Assembly: GCA_026416125.1 (NCBI GenBank)
Contig: JAOAFT010000019.1
Coordinates: 1 to 41,510, forward strand
Direction: 5' to 3'
DNA: 41,510 nt
Origin: Bacteroidota bacterium
Lineage (GTDB): Bacteria; Bacteroidota; Ignavibacteria; UBA10030
Each line of letters begins with the position of its first letter. The stretch's first letter is position 1. The notes beneath the pieces were generated by a model. It saw only the letters and a program-made list of their open reading frames with translations, did no database searches and was not told where the DNA came from. The translations under genes were made by a program, and so were the position numbers. Below, piece by piece: positions 25,994-34,879 of the stretch.

Positions 25994-27496
25994 ATGAAAT
26001 TCCTCTCAATTACGCTGCCAACACATATTCGTGAAAAACTATCACGCTACCAATTTGAAATTAGTCACATTATCATTATCTTCATTGTTCTCATATCATT
26101 CCAAATTGCGCTTATTTTTCTTCAGAAGACTACACTGAACAACTTTTTACGCGACACACAGCGATGGTTTCAAAAATACTATGCAGAGCGTCTTGCGCTC
26201 GTTGCGACAACGAGTGTCGAAATGCTCTTCGAAAATCAGCAACGCCAACGGGTACAACGCGAGGGTTCTGATATAACAATGGCGTACGCACTCAATGTTA
26301 TTATGAAACAGCAACGTATTCACCGGAGCGTCGATGATATTTCGTTGTTCCTCGTTAAGGGGAATAACATTTACATTGTTGATAGTGGGTTGAAACTCGC
26401 AGCATTCTTCAATGGAACACTTCAACCAACGCATAATCAATACACAGGCGACCATGAGGCAGGACTTCGCCTCTTCGTTACTGAGCAGGAATCGATGCGG
26501 AAAAATGAACGAATTTTAAGTGTCGTAACACAGGAAAAAACATTCGATGTCCTTGTTCCCTTTGTCCCTGATGGCGAGTACCTCGGTGTTCTCTATATGC
26601 GCGTAACTCCAGATTTTTCATTCTTAACATCAGAAATCCAAGCAAGTTTCGACAAAGTATTCTTAATTATTACGCTCCTTATTCTCGGTGGACTTGTAGG
26701 GATCTTCATTGTATCATCACGTGCTGTACAAGAGCGAAATCGAGTTCAAGAGCAACTCTTTAAAGAACATGAACAAAATTTAGAACGCCAAATTCGGTTG
26801 GAGAAAGAATCACTCTTCACAAAGAGGATCTACCATACACACCACAAAGCGGAAAAAATCATGGGATTTATCAAAGAAGATGTCCGGAAAATGAATCCTC
26901 ACAACCTCAACGAACTTAAACACCGTGTTATTACATACTCAAACTTTATTTCTCGAATCATCTACGATATGAAGTGGTACGATCAAGATATTAACACAAT
27001 CGTCAACCCAATGTTTAAAACGAACGTTAACGCTGTCATCGAATTTATCGTAAAGCACGTGTTCCTCCGTATTTCAAGCAAGAATGAAATGTTTGAATTG
27101 AAATTAGATCTCGATCCCTCGTTACCGTTAGTCCATGTTAACGAGTTTACTGTATGGGAAATTCTCGAACCTCTCATCCAAAACAGTATCGATCATTGCG
27201 GTGTGCCTTTTGTGACCATCAAAATTAAAACATACCATGACAAACAAACGGATATTTCCTATATTACAATAGAAGATAATGGAAATGGCATAGCTCCAGA
27301 GCTCCTTGAAGTCAATGAAAACGGTGTAAAGAAGTTGTTCCTTGAACACGAAACAACGAAGAAACTCTACAGTGTTCACTCAGGTTATGGGTGCTACATT
27401 GCTCATCAACTCGCAGTAGGAAAATGTGGATGGCATCTCGATGCAGAGAATTTACCAGGCAAAGGATGTCGATTTACAATAGTAATTCAGCATTAG
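25994..27496 (+). CDS. Membrane sensor histidine kinase, atypical H-box region
   Basis: A 500-residue kinase-like protein. ATG 25994 follows a GAGGTGG; a GTG at 25982 is possible. Two transmembrane helices (about 24-44 and 220-242) enclose a periplasmic domain of about 175 residues with a Cache-like ending (VPDGEYLGVLYMRV). A coiled-coil-like stretch follows (EQLFKEHEQNLERQIRLEKE). The C-terminal HATPase domain has an N-box (EILEPLIQNSIDH, near 390), DNGNGI (about 427), SGYGCYIAHQL (about 463) and a final GKGCRFTIVI strand. A standard HExxxP H-box is absent; the only His cluster in the right place is YHTHHKAEKIMGFI (His281, 283, 284). The kinase probably responds to the sugar-binding protein encoded 11 nt upstream and phosphorylates the regulator encoded 13 nt downstream. 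Both are inferences from operon order. Confidence 0.85.
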   Translation: MKFLSITLPTHIREKLSRYQFEISHIIIIFIVLISFQIALIFLQKTTLNNFLRDTQRWFQKYYAERLALVATTSVEMLFENQQRQRVQREGSDITMAYALNVIMKQQRIHRSVDDISLFLVKGNNIYIVDSGLKLAAFFNGTLQPTHNQYTGDHEAGLRLFVTEQESMRKNERILSVVTQEKTFDVLVPFVPDGEYLGVLYMRVTPDFSFLTSEIQASFDKVFLIITLLILGGLVGIFIVSSRAVQERNRVQEQLFKEHEQNLERQIRLEKESLFTKRIYHTHHKAEKIMGFIKEDVRKMNPHNLNELKHRVITYSNFISRIIYDMKWYDQDINTIVNPMFKTNVNAVIEFIVKHVFLRISSKNEMFELKLDLDPSLPLVHVNEFTVWEILEPLIQNSIDHCGVPFVTIKIKTYHDKQTDISYITIEDNGNGIAPELLEVNENGVKKLFLEHETTKKLYSVHSGYGCYIAHQLAVGKCGWHLDAENLPGKGCRFTIVIQH

Positions 27497-27509
27497 GAGA
27501 GTATGTTGT

Positions 27510-28961
27510 ATGAATACCTCGACTGTTATCAAGGTCATGTTAGTTGATGATGAAGAGTTCGATGTACGACGAGTCCAAAACACTGTGGCGTTGTCACCAA
27601 CGAAAATTCAGGTAGAGTGTGTACTCTCAAATGGTCGTGCAGCACTCGAACATATCCAAAAGTACCCCGATCGCTACGATGTTGTTATCTTGGACTACCA
27701 AATTTCTGGTGGGTTACGAGGCGAAGATCTCATCCGTCAAATGAAAGATGCTGATCCATTTCTGCAAATCATTGTCATTACAAAAATGACCACAAACACT
27801 ACAGATTTTGAATTTGCGAATAATCTCCTCAAAGCTGGTGCATTTTGGTACTGCACCAAGTATCCTGGCAATATAGAGGAGTACATTTACCAACCTACAG
27901 ATTTTATCTTGAGCATTGTGAATGCGTATGAGAAGAAAAAACTTGAAAAACAAAAGATGAAATCGGATAAACGCCTCATGCAAAGTATAGAGAGCATGCT
28001 CGAGGCAAAGAAAATTATCGGTGAGTCGAAACCGATGGTTGAACTCCGCGCTGCTATTGAGAAGTATGCGAAAAGTGATGCGAACATACTCATTAGTGGT
28101 GCCTCAGGGACAGGGAAAGAACTCGTTGCATGGAATATTCACCTCAAGAGTAAACGGAGGTATGAAAAGTTTATTCCAATTAACTGTGGAAGTATTCCTC
28201 ACGAACTCGTTGAGAGCGAATTGTTTGGGTACGAGCGTGGTGCTTTTACTGGCGCCGTCGGTACAAAACCAGGACTCTTTGAGGTTGCAAATAACGGTAC
28301 TGTGTTTCTCGATGAAGTCTCTGAGTTGCCTCTTTCAGCGCAAGTCAAGCTCTTGCGAGTTATCCAAGAAGGCGAAATTGAGAAAATTGGAAGAACCGGA
28401 AGTCTTTCCGTTAACGTTCGTATTATTGCAGCAACAAACAAAAACCTTGCTAAGGAAGTAAGTGAAGGTCGTTTTCGGGAAGATCTCTACTATCGACTCA
28501 ATGTTATTCCGATCGATGTTGTCCCACTACGACAACGGGGGGAAGATATTATCCTTCTGTTTAAACACTTTGTTGAGTACTTCAGTAACGACATGGGCAC
28601 ACCACCGCCAGAGATCGATCCCAAAGCATACGATATTCTTATGAATTACCAGTGGCCAGGGAATGTACGTGAGCTCCGGAATGTTGCACAACGTTTGGTT
28701 CTAAGTGGTGCAGAAAAAATTGGTGTAAAAGAAGTGAGTGACCCTATGATTTTGAAAAACACTATTCTTCCAAAGGACTTGTCGTTCGAAGAGTTTTACA
28801 ATGGTCAAGTACTCACGTTACGGGAAATGGAACGCGCCTTCCGTCTAAAGTACTTTAAGTACGTACGCAGTATTTCGAGTTCCGATGCAAACGCTGCAGA
28901 AAAGCTAGGCATTGCACCATCGAACTACTACCGTATGTGTAAAGAACTGGGGTTAAAGTAG
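27510..28961 (+). CDS. Sigma-54-dependent response regulator, NtrC family
   Basis: A 483-residue transcription activator. An N-terminal receiver domain (about 6-135) has the acidic DDEE pocket and phospho-acceptor Asp62 in VVILDYQ. The AAA+ domain (about 165-400) has Walker A GASGTGKE (197-204), GAFTGA (244-249, the sigma-54 contact loop), Walker B GTVFLDEVSEL and RLNVIPIDVVPLRQR. The C-terminal Fis-type helix-turn-helix (about 440-483) includes NAAEKLGIAPSNYYRMCKELG. All residues needed for ATP hydrolysis and sigma-54 contact appear intact. It lies 13 nt after the kinase gene, so the two form a two-component pair. Likely targets are sigma-54 promoters of glycan-related genes, but I found no clear -24/-12 promoter by eye in this window. 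A terminator hairpin follows the gene. Confidence 0.93.
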   Translation: MNTSTVIKVMLVDDEEFDVRRVQNTVALSPTKIQVECVLSNGRAALEHIQKYPDRYDVVILDYQISGGLRGEDLIRQMKDADPFLQIIVITKMTTNTTDFEFANNLLKAGAFWYCTKYPGNIEEYIYQPTDFILSIVNAYEKKKLEKQKMKSDKRLMQSIESMLEAKKIIGESKPMVELRAAIEKYAKSDANILISGASGTGKELVAWNIHLKSKRRYEKFIPINCGSIPHELVESELFGYERGAFTGAVGTKPGLFEVANNGTVFLDEVSELPLSAQVKLLRVIQEGEIEKIGRTGSLSVNVRIIAATNKNLAKEVSEGRFREDLYYRLNVIPIDVVPLRQRGEDIILLFKHFVEYFSNDMGTPPPEIDPKAYDILMNYQWPGNVRELRNVAQRLVLSGAEKIGVKEVSDPMILKNTILPKDLSFEEFYNGQVLTLREMERAFRLKYFKYVRSISSSDANAAEKLGIAPSNYYRMCKELGLK

Positions 28962-28969
28962 AAACAAAG

Positions 28970-29010
28970 GAAGCCTTCCACCGTAAGGAGGAGAACCAGT
29001 GGAAGGCTTC
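28970..29010. terminator. Bidirectional terminator between convergent operons
   Basis: A perfect 12-bp stem (28970-28981 with 28999-29010) has a 17-nt loop. It lies between the stop of the response regulator and the cheW stop on the other strand. On the minus strand the hairpin is followed by a T-rich run (CTTTGTTTCTACTTT), so it best serves the chemotaxis operon; on the plus strand the T-run is weak. Confidence 0.75.
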
Positions 29011-29019
29011 TGAGGGTGG

Positions 29020-29478
29020 CTAGTTGTTGACGACTTTTTCAAGATCAAGGAGAGTTAACAAACGATTCTCGAGTTTCCCAACACCAAGGATGTACTCTGC
29101 ATTCGAACCAACTGCTAATGGGGGTGGAGGCTCTGTTATCGATTTTGGAATTCGAAGCACTTCTTTCACCTCATCAACAATAAATCCAACTGTTTTTTTC
29201 TCTAGTTCAACCACAATAAGACGTGTGTTTGAGTTTTGTTCCTTGATGGGGAGGCCGAAGCGTTTCCGTAAATCTATAACGGGAATAACTTTCCCGCGGA
29301 AGTTAACAACTCCTTCAATGTCTGGTGGAGCATCGGGAATTTTGGTTATCTCCATCATCCGATTTATTTCCTGTACTTTGAGAATGTCGATGCCAAATTC
29401 TTCATCACCAACCTTGAAGCTAACAAGTTGGAGTATATCCTCTGATGTTTTTTGTTGTATGGATTTCTCTGTTGCCAT
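29020..29478 (-). CDS. cheW: Chemotaxis coupling protein CheW
   Basis: A 152-residue cytoplasmic adaptor that links methyl-accepting chemotaxis proteins to the CheA kinase. AAGGAG precedes the ATG. CheW features: LVSFKVGDEEFGIDILKVQEI at the start, ITKIPDAPPDIEGVVNFRG, VIPVIDLRKRFGL, RLIVVE, VGFIVDEVKEVLRI and LTLLDLEKV at the end. It is translated just after the MCP gene at 29493-31208 (14-nt gap), so the receptor and adaptor are co-expressed. CheA, CheY, CheR and CheB are not in the window. Confidence 0.95.
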   Translation of the reverse strand: MATEKSIQQKTSEDILQLVSFKVGDEEFGIDILKVQEINRMMEITKIPDAPPDIEGVVNFRGKVIPVIDLRKRFGLPIKEQNSNTRLIVVELEKKTVGFIVDEVKEVLRIPKSITEPPPPLAVGSNAEYILGVGKLENRLLTLLDLEKVVNN

Positions 29479-29492
29479 TGCGAAAACTCCTT

Positions 29493-31208
29493 TTATACGT
29501 TAACAAGCTTACCATTGTGTCGGACAGCTATTGTAGAGCGTTTCTGCTGTGACTGAGATTCACGTACACCACGCTGATCATTTGACGAGACCTTGAATTG
29601 CTCAACGGTTCGTTGCAATTGCTCAGTCAGTTGGCTTAAACTTTCTGCTGCCTGCGCAATTTGTTGAATACCAGCTGTCGATTGTTGTACAATATCAGAA
29701 ATCGAGGTGATGTTCTTACTAATTTGCTCTGCCGTGCTAGATTGTTGCTCGTTGGCAACAGCAACTTGATTGACAATGTCAGAAAGCTCACTTGCTGCTT
29801 TAATAATCTGCTCAAGGACCTCTCCGCTTCGGTTTACCAGTGCTTTTCCATTTTCTACTTCCTTTGTCCCTTGTTCCATCGCTGCCACAGCATTCATTGT
29901 ATCTCTCTGAATTTCTTTGATCATTTCGGCAATTTCTTTCGTTGCCTTCGTTGTTCGTTCTGCAAGTTTTCGTACTTCATCTGCTACAACAGCAAATCCG
30001 CGCCCCTGTTCGCCAGCGCGAGCTGCTTCGATAGCAGCGTTCAGCGCTAAAAGATTAGTCTGATCGGCAATGTCGTTGATAACTTGTACGATCTCTCCAA
30101 TCTTATCGCTATTTGTACCAAGGGTATAAACGAGTTTTGCAGACTTCGTAACAACGTCATCGATACGGTTCATCCCCTCGATCGTTTGCTTAACTACAGT
30201 TCCCCCTTCCTTTGCTTTGTCACCTGTAGCTTTCGACCGTTCCGCTGCCATTGTTGCGTTCTTTGAATTTTCAACGATTGTCTTACTCATTTCCTCAATG
30301 GCACTTGCAATTTCTGCTATTTGCGATGATTGTTCCTGAGCCCCAGCCGCTGTTTCTTCGCTACTCGATGAGATTTGAGTTGCTGCATTTGCTGTTGAAT
30401 GGATTACTTCCACTAAGTTTAAAATAATACCACGCAAATTGGTAACAACAGTATTGAACGATTTGGTGAATTGACCAAGTTCATCGTTTGTCTTCACTTC
30501 GATTGTAACGTCTAAGTTCCCTTGCGCTACCTCTTGAGCTGTCGTTTGTAATGTCGTGAGCGGTTTCGTAATGCTCCGGATTGTGTAACTCGATATGAAC
30601 GCAACAGTTGCGAAGATGGTGATTACAAGTGCAATGATAATGGTTCTGGTTTGTGCAACAATGGTAACAGTTACATTCGAAACAGACTTTGCTCGTTCTT
30701 CCTCATCATCAATAAATTTTTGCAATGCATCGAAGTATGCATTTTGTGCATCGCGGAGTGTTCCAAAGAGCATCGCTATTGCTTTCTCACGTGCACCAGC
30801 GCGAACCAGTGCGAGATATTCTTCTCGTACTTCGAAGTATTTCTCACGAGCAGAAGTAATTTTTGCAAACTGAGCTTGTTCTTCTGATGTGGTGAGAACA
30901 CTTTTTAACTTTTGTAATCGATCGTCTACAATCCGACGAATATCGTTAAAGCGGTTCATTTCTTTCTGAATTTCGATCGGATCCGTTAACAGAACAAGAT
31001 TTCGAAGCACCCGAGCATTAATATTTACTTGGTCAATGATCTCGTTTGCCCAAATTACTTTAGGCAATAATTCGTTCGCTACTTGCTGAACGTGCTCGTT
31101 TATTGTTGAAATCCGCCATAATCCAATTGCAGCAACTGTAAGAAGTCCACCCATTGCAACTATACATGAAATAGTTAATCGCTTTTTTATGGTAATGTTT
31201 GAAAACAT
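29493..31208 (-). CDS. Methyl-accepting chemotaxis protein with 4-helix-bundle sensor
   Basis: A 571-residue receptor. A strong GGAGGAG precedes the ATG. Transmembrane helix 1 is about 10-31; the periplasmic sensor (about 32-185) is almost all helical, in the manner of 4HB_MCP domains ([31 protein letters not shown]). Transmembrane helix 2 is about 187-209, followed by HAMP (about 210-262, [10 protein letters not shown]). The cytoplasmic signalling domain contains the conserved tip [20 protein letters not shown] followed by [21 protein letters not shown]. The ligand is unknown. It forms an operon with cheW. The signalling tip is nearly identical to that of the MCP at 31301, so both receptors should share the same CheA/CheW array. 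Confidence 0.93.
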   Translation of the reverse strand: MFSNITIKKRLTISCIVAMGGLLTVAAIGLWRISTINEHVQQVANELLPKVIWANEIIDQVNINARVLRNLVLLTDPIEIQKEMNRFNDIRRIVDDRLQKLKSVLTTSEEQAQFAKITSAREKYFEVREEYLALVRAGAREKAIAMLFGTLRDAQNAYFDALQKFIDDEEERAKSVSNVTVTIVAQTRTIIIALVITIFATVAFISSYTIRSITKPLTTLQTTAQEVAQGNLDVTIEVKTNDELGQFTKSFNTVVTNLRGIILNLVEVIHSTANAATQISSSSEETAAGAQEQSSQIAEIASAIEEMSKTIVENSKNATMAAERSKATGDKAKEGGTVVKQTIEGMNRIDDVVTKSAKLVYTLGTNSDKIGEIVQVINDIADQTNLLALNAAIEAARAGEQGRGFAVVADEVRKLAERTTKATKEIAEMIKEIQRDTMNAVAAMEQGTKEVENGKALVNRSGEVLEQIIKAASELSDIVNQVAVANEQQSSTAEQISKNITSISDIVQQSTAGIQQIAQAAESLSQLTEQLQRTVEQFKVSSNDQRGVRESQSQQKRSTIAVRHNGKLVNV

Positions 31209-31300
31209 TGTGATCTCCTCCTCGCTATTAATTTAATATATGGTTTAATTAGGTATCATTCGGGGGTACAACAAACGAATTCTTCATACGCTTATTCTCC

Positions 31301-33022
31301 TTATGCATGTTGAAGACGATATGACTTTGCAGTGTGCGTTCCCTGTCGTCGTTTTTGGGAGACAGGCTCAGGTTGTGGTTCGTCGTCAGATTGTAAGCGA
31401 AATTGTGCAACGATCTGGTTGAGTTGCTCCGTCAGTTTGCTAAGTTCGTTTGTAGCTTGAGCAATTTGTTGTGTTGCTCGAGCTGTTTGATTTGTGACTG
31501 TAGAGATAGCTTCAACATTTTTGGAAATCTGTTCACTAGCGCTCGATTGTTCTTCACTAGCTGCTGCAATTTGGTTTACCATATCCGTCACTCGTTGGCT
31601 AATAGCAACAATTTCCTGCAGAGCAGCACCAGCTTTATCGGCAGAGGCAATCCCTTCGTCGACTTTGAGAGTGCCTTGTTCCATTGATTGTACTGCGTTG
31701 TGTGTTTCGCTCTGGATATGTTTAATCATGCCTGCAATTTCTTTTGTTGCTTTTGTTGTACGTTCAGCGAGCTTTCGTACCTCGTCAGCAACAACAGCAA
31801 AGCCACGACCTTGTTCACCGGCTCGTGCTGCTTCAATAGCTGCGTTTAATGCAAGAAGGTTAGTTTGATCGGCGATATCGTCAATTACTCGAATAATTTC
31901 TCCGATTTGATCGCTCGAAGCACCAAGGGTCTTCACTGTTTCCGCAGATTTCCGAACGACATCTGCAATTGATCGCATTTTCTCAATCGTTTCTTTGACA
32001 ACAATGCCACCGTGCTCAGCAGCATCTTTTGCTTGCCGAGCGGTTTCAGCTGTGTAGTTTGCGTTCTTTGAGTTTTCAATGATTGTTTTCGTCATTTCCT
32101 CGACGGCACTAGCAACTTCGTTCGCTTGTGTTGTTTGTTCTTGTGCACCTGCAGCCATTTGTTCGGTGCTACTCGATATTTGTACGGAAGCAGTTGCTAC
32201 TTCGCGAGAGACATGGGCTACATTGAGAAGGGTCTCTCTAATGGAACGGACAAAGTCATTGAAAGCAGATTGGAGATGACCTATTTCGTCAGTACGATCA
32301 ATTTCAAACTGTGTGTTTACATCTGCGTTCTTCATGTGTTCAGTAACATCAAGGATAGGTTTTACAAGTTTCTTCCCGGTGTAATAACTGAGAAAGACCA
32401 TAACAGCAATTATTGCAATAAGACTAATCAAGATTTCAACAACAAGGGATTTAAGTTGTTCTTCAATACTATCGATGTAGATGCCACTTCCAACGACCCA
32501 CTTCCACTCGTTTACATTTTTTACATACGAGAGCTTCGGACTTGATGTTGTCGAGTTTGGCTTGTTCCAAACGTACTCAAAAAAACCTTCCCCTTGACGT
32601 TGACATATATTGATTGCTTCAACAAAAACTCGTTTCCCATGAGGATCTTGTAAGTTACTTTGTGACTTACCAATGAGTCCTTCGTTGGGGTGAGCTAGTA
32701 CGATAGCGTCGTAATCGTTAATCCAGATATAATTCCCATCGTCATAACGCATCGATTGTAATGCTTCGAGTGCGCGTTTTTGGGCTTCAGCGGTTGTAAG
32801 TACACCCTGCCGTGCAAGGGAGACATATCTCTCAATTGTACTGTGGCCAACATCTACAATGTGGCGGACTTGTTCAAGCTTTTCATCCCACAAATGGCGC
32901 TCGACCTTTGGTAAAATATAAACGTAAATGAATATTCCCATCAGTACGATTGCTATGCTTGGTAACAATGCAATGCGTGTAACGAGAGAAAAGTTATTAA
33001 TCATCCGTCTGATATGAGTCAT
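31301..33022 (-). CDS. Methyl-accepting chemotaxis protein with single Cache sensor
   Basis: A 573-residue receptor. AAAGGAAGG lies upstream of the ATG. After transmembrane helix 1 (about 15-37) a periplasmic sCache_2-type domain spans about 40-190: [33 protein letters not shown], and [22 protein letters not shown] are the typical segments. This domain commonly binds small organic acids or amines. Transmembrane helix 2 (about 193-213), HAMP, and the signalling domain with [20 protein letters not shown] follow. The C-terminal tail is charged and glutamine-rich. It lies between the other MCP and the hemerythrin gene on the same strand; a 92-nt gap to the next MCP suggests possible internal transcription starts. 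Ligand not determined. Confidence 0.93.
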   Translation of the reverse strand: MTHIRRMINNFSLVTRIALLPSIAIVLMGIFIYVYILPKVERHLWDEKLEQVRHIVDVGHSTIERYVSLARQGVLTTAEAQKRALEALQSMRYDDGNYIWINDYDAIVLAHPNEGLIGKSQSNLQDPHGKRVFVEAINICQRQGEGFFEYVWNKPNSTTSSPKLSYVKNVNEWKWVVGSGIYIDSIEEQLKSLVVEILISLIAIIAVMVFLSYYTGKKLVKPILDVTEHMKNADVNTQFEIDRTDEIGHLQSAFNDFVRSIRETLLNVAHVSREVATASVQISSSTEQMAAGAQEQTTQANEVASAVEEMTKTIIENSKNANYTAETARQAKDAAEHGGIVVKETIEKMRSIADVVRKSAETVKTLGASSDQIGEIIRVIDDIADQTNLLALNAAIEAARAGEQGRGFAVVADEVRKLAERTTKATKEIAGMIKHIQSETHNAVQSMEQGTLKVDEGIASADKAGAALQEIVAISQRVTDMVNQIAAASEEQSSASEQISKNVEAISTVTNQTARATQQIAQATNELSKLTEQLNQIVAQFRLQSDDEPQPEPVSQKRRQGTHTAKSYRLQHA

Positions 33023-33040
33023 AAAACACCTTCCTTTTAT

Positions 33041-33448
33041 TTACCGAACATTTTTTGATTCAAAGAATGGAGCGTATGCTTTATCAGTTTTTTGAATGTG
33101 GTTGGTAAGCCATTGTTTTAAGAAATTCATTACCTCCATTGTTAATGTTGTTGTGTTGCTTAGGAGTTTCCGTTGAAGATCTTGAAGTTCTTGGACGAAT
33201 TTGTCGTGTTGAATTTTTTGAATTGTATAGCCTGGGTAGTTGTACTGCTTCATGAGCGCTTCTTCGTCTGCAAAGTGTGTTTTTGTGTATTGCATCATAT
33301 CTTCAAGGATTTTGTGAAGTATCTGATTCCCTTTTCCTACTTTCATAGCATCGTGGAGCTCGTTAATGAGATCAATGAGGCGTTTATGTTGTGTGTCAAA
33401 CTTCGAAACATTCACACTCAAATCGCTTGTCCATTGGATTAATGGCAT
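33041..33448 (-). CDS. Bacteriohemerythrin, one iron ligand substituted
   Basis: A 135-residue single-domain hemerythrin-like protein, a four-helix bundle that normally binds O2 at a di-iron site. Expected ligands His21, His58, Glu62, His81, His117 and Asp122 are all present with standard spacing (HFADEE, HDKF, HIQKTD). The remaining position, 77 in the YP-x4-H-x3-H motif, is Gln (CAA codon) instead of His. Length matches the family. Being 18 nt upstream of an MCP gene suggests a role in oxygen-related taxis, as with known MCP-hemerythrin pairs (inference). AAAGGGA precedes the ATG, and a TTGTTAAACAA palindrome lies 17 nt upstream of the start. Confidence 0.9.
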   Translation of the reverse strand: MPLIQWTSDLSVNVSKFDTQHKRLIDLINELHDAMKVGKGNQILHKILEDMMQYTKTHFADEEALMKQYNYPGYTIQKIQHDKFVQELQDLQRKLLSNTTTLTMEVMNFLKQWLTNHIQKTDKAYAPFFESKNVR

Positions 33449-33465
33449 ACTCTATCCCTTTCGCT

Positions 33466-33476
33466 TTGTTTAACAA
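33466..33476 (-). promoter_or_regulatory. Palindromic 11-mer upstream of hemerythrin
   Basis: TTGTTAAACAA on the minus strand ends 17 nt before the hemerythrin ATG. The identical 11-mer occurs at exactly the same distance from the aldolase start (34740-34750). It may be an operator, a promoter element or a leader feature; the function is not known. Confidence 0.4.
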
Positions 33477-33662
33477 GCAGAAGTATATAAGACAAATAGA
33501 GTGCCATCTATTGTAATCAAAAAAATGTAAGAATAAAGAGTATATCGGATGTGGATATGAAGGCTATTCGCCACGTGCACAATATTTGACATTTGTGTTC
33601 TTCAGGTCAGGGAAGATTGCCCTTTGGCAAACGAAGATACATAATTTGATTAGCGCATGGCG

Positions 33663-33696
33663 AAAAAAAATCCCGCTCGCACAGGAGCGGGATTTT
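33663..33696 (-). terminator. Rho-independent terminator of the aldolase gene
   Basis: An 8-bp G+C-rich stem (33671-33678 with 33685-33692, TCCCGCTC/GAGCGGGA) with a 6-nt loop. On the minus strand it is preceded by AAAA and followed by an uninterrupted T8 run. It is 34 nt beyond the fba stop, the clearest intrinsic terminator in the window. Confidence 0.92.
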
Positions 33697-33729
33697 GCTT
33701 ACTATGCCCTTTTGTGGTAATCTGGTGGA

Positions 33730-34722
33730 CTATGCTTGTCCAGCACTACCAAGGACGTTAATAATTTTATGTTTATAGAGCTCTTTGAGTTGTTCGCGGG
33801 CAGGACCAAGGTACTTTCGTGGGTCAAATTCTGCTGGATTTTCAGCCAGGTACTTTCGGACTGCTGCTGTTACAGCGAGTCGTCCATCGGAATCGATGTT
33901 AATCTTACACACAGCGGATTTAGCGGCACGTCGGAGTTGGTCTTCGGGAATACCGACAGCATCTTTTAATTTTCCGCCGAATGTATTGATTGTTCGCACA
34001 AGATCAACTGGAACAGAAGAAGCCCCATGGAGTACAATCGGAAAGCCTGGAATACGTTTTTCGATTTCCTCAAGGATATCGAAACGTAAAGGTGGGGGAA
34101 TAAGAACGCCGTCTTGAGTACGGGTACATTGTTCAGGTTTAAACTTGTTTGCTCCATGGGAGGTACCAATTGAAATTGCAAGGGAATCAACACCTGTTTT
34201 GCTTACGAAATCTTCGACTTCCTCTGGTTTTGTATAATGGGTTACTTCACTTGCAACATTGTCTTCGATGCCTGCCAGCACACCCAGTTCACCTTCAACT
34301 GTGACATCGTACTGATGTGCGAAGTCGACAACTTTTTTTGTGAGTTTGACATTTTCCTCATACGGAAGGTGCGAACCGTCGATCATTACAGAAGAAAACC
34401 CAGATTCGATACACGACTTGCAAAGTTCAAATGAGTCACCATGATCGAGGTGGAGTACGATAGGAATTGGATAACCGAGCTCCTGCGCGTATTCCACAGC
34501 ACCTTTTGCTAAGTGTTTCAGCAGGGTCTGGTTTGCATATTTCCGTGCTCCACTTGAAACTTGGAGAATTACAGGTGACTTAGTTTCAACGCAGGCAGCA
34601 ATAATTGCCTGGAGTTGTTCAAGGTTGTTGAAGTTAAATGCAGGAATTGCATAGCCACCTTTAATAGCTTTTGCAAACAGTTCTCGTGAGTTCACGAGTC
34701 CTAATTCTTTATAGTGTGTCAT
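33730..34722 (-). CDS. fba: Fructose-bisphosphate aldolase, class II
   Basis: A 330-residue metal-dependent aldolase of glycolysis/gluconeogenesis, cleaving fructose-1,6-bisphosphate to DHAP and glyceraldehyde-3-phosphate in the cytoplasm. Motifs: PAFNFNNLEQLQAI, VILQVSSGA, VLHLDHGDSFELC (metal-binding His and catalytic Asp), GFSSVMIDGSHLPYEEN, EGELGVLAG, SIGTSHGANKF, FPIVLHGASSVP and CKINIDSDGRLA. The length and a NINTDxDxR-like segment match the class II family well. AAAAGAGA precedes the ATG, and the shared palindromic 11-mer lies 17 nt upstream. A strong terminator follows. Together with the adjacent phosphofructokinase this is a small glycolytic cluster. Confidence 0.95.
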   Translation of the reverse strand: MTHYKELGLVNSRELFAKAIKGGYAIPAFNFNNLEQLQAIIAACVETKSPVILQVSSGARKYANQTLLKHLAKGAVEYAQELGYPIPIVLHLDHGDSFELCKSCIESGFSSVMIDGSHLPYEENVKLTKKVVDFAHQYDVTVEGELGVLAGIEDNVASEVTHYTKPEEVEDFVSKTGVDSLAISIGTSHGANKFKPEQCTRTQDGVLIPPPLRFDILEEIEKRIPGFPIVLHGASSVPVDLVRTINTFGGKLKDAVGIPEDQLRRAAKSAVCKINIDSDGRLAVTAAVRKYLAENPAEFDPRKYLGPAREQLKELYKHKIINVLGSAGQA

Positions 34723-34739
34723 AGTCCAATCTCTTTTCG

Positions 34740-34750
34740 TTGTTTAACAA
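34740..34750 (-). promoter_or_regulatory. Palindromic 11-mer upstream of fba
   Basis: TTGTTAAACAA on the minus strand, 17 nt before the fba ATG. It is the same sequence and spacing as upstream of the hemerythrin gene. Confidence 0.4.
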
Positions 34751-34780
34751 ATACTCCCACACAGTCTAATACTCTGAGAG

Positions 34781-34816
34781 ACCATACGAGGTGTGTGGTA
34801 TTGAACCTCGTATGGT
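34781..34816 (-). terminator. Perfect 12-bp hairpin between pfk and fba
   Basis: ACCATACGAGGT (34781-34792) pairs perfectly with ACCTCGTATGGT (34805-34816) around a 12-nt loop, 63 nt after the pfk stop. No T-run follows on the minus strand, so it may be a weak terminator, a processing/stabilising hairpin, or an operator upstream of fba. Confidence 0.5.
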
Positions 34817-34879
34817 CACACCACAGTGTACTCTAGCTTCTTCCACATGCGCACGCAACGTTGTACTCTTGGCTCCCTC

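Noticed and set aside
29024-29503. 159-codon plus-strand open frame
   Set aside because: It is the antisense of cheW, which has clear family motifs; this frame is rich in Ser/Arg and matches nothing.
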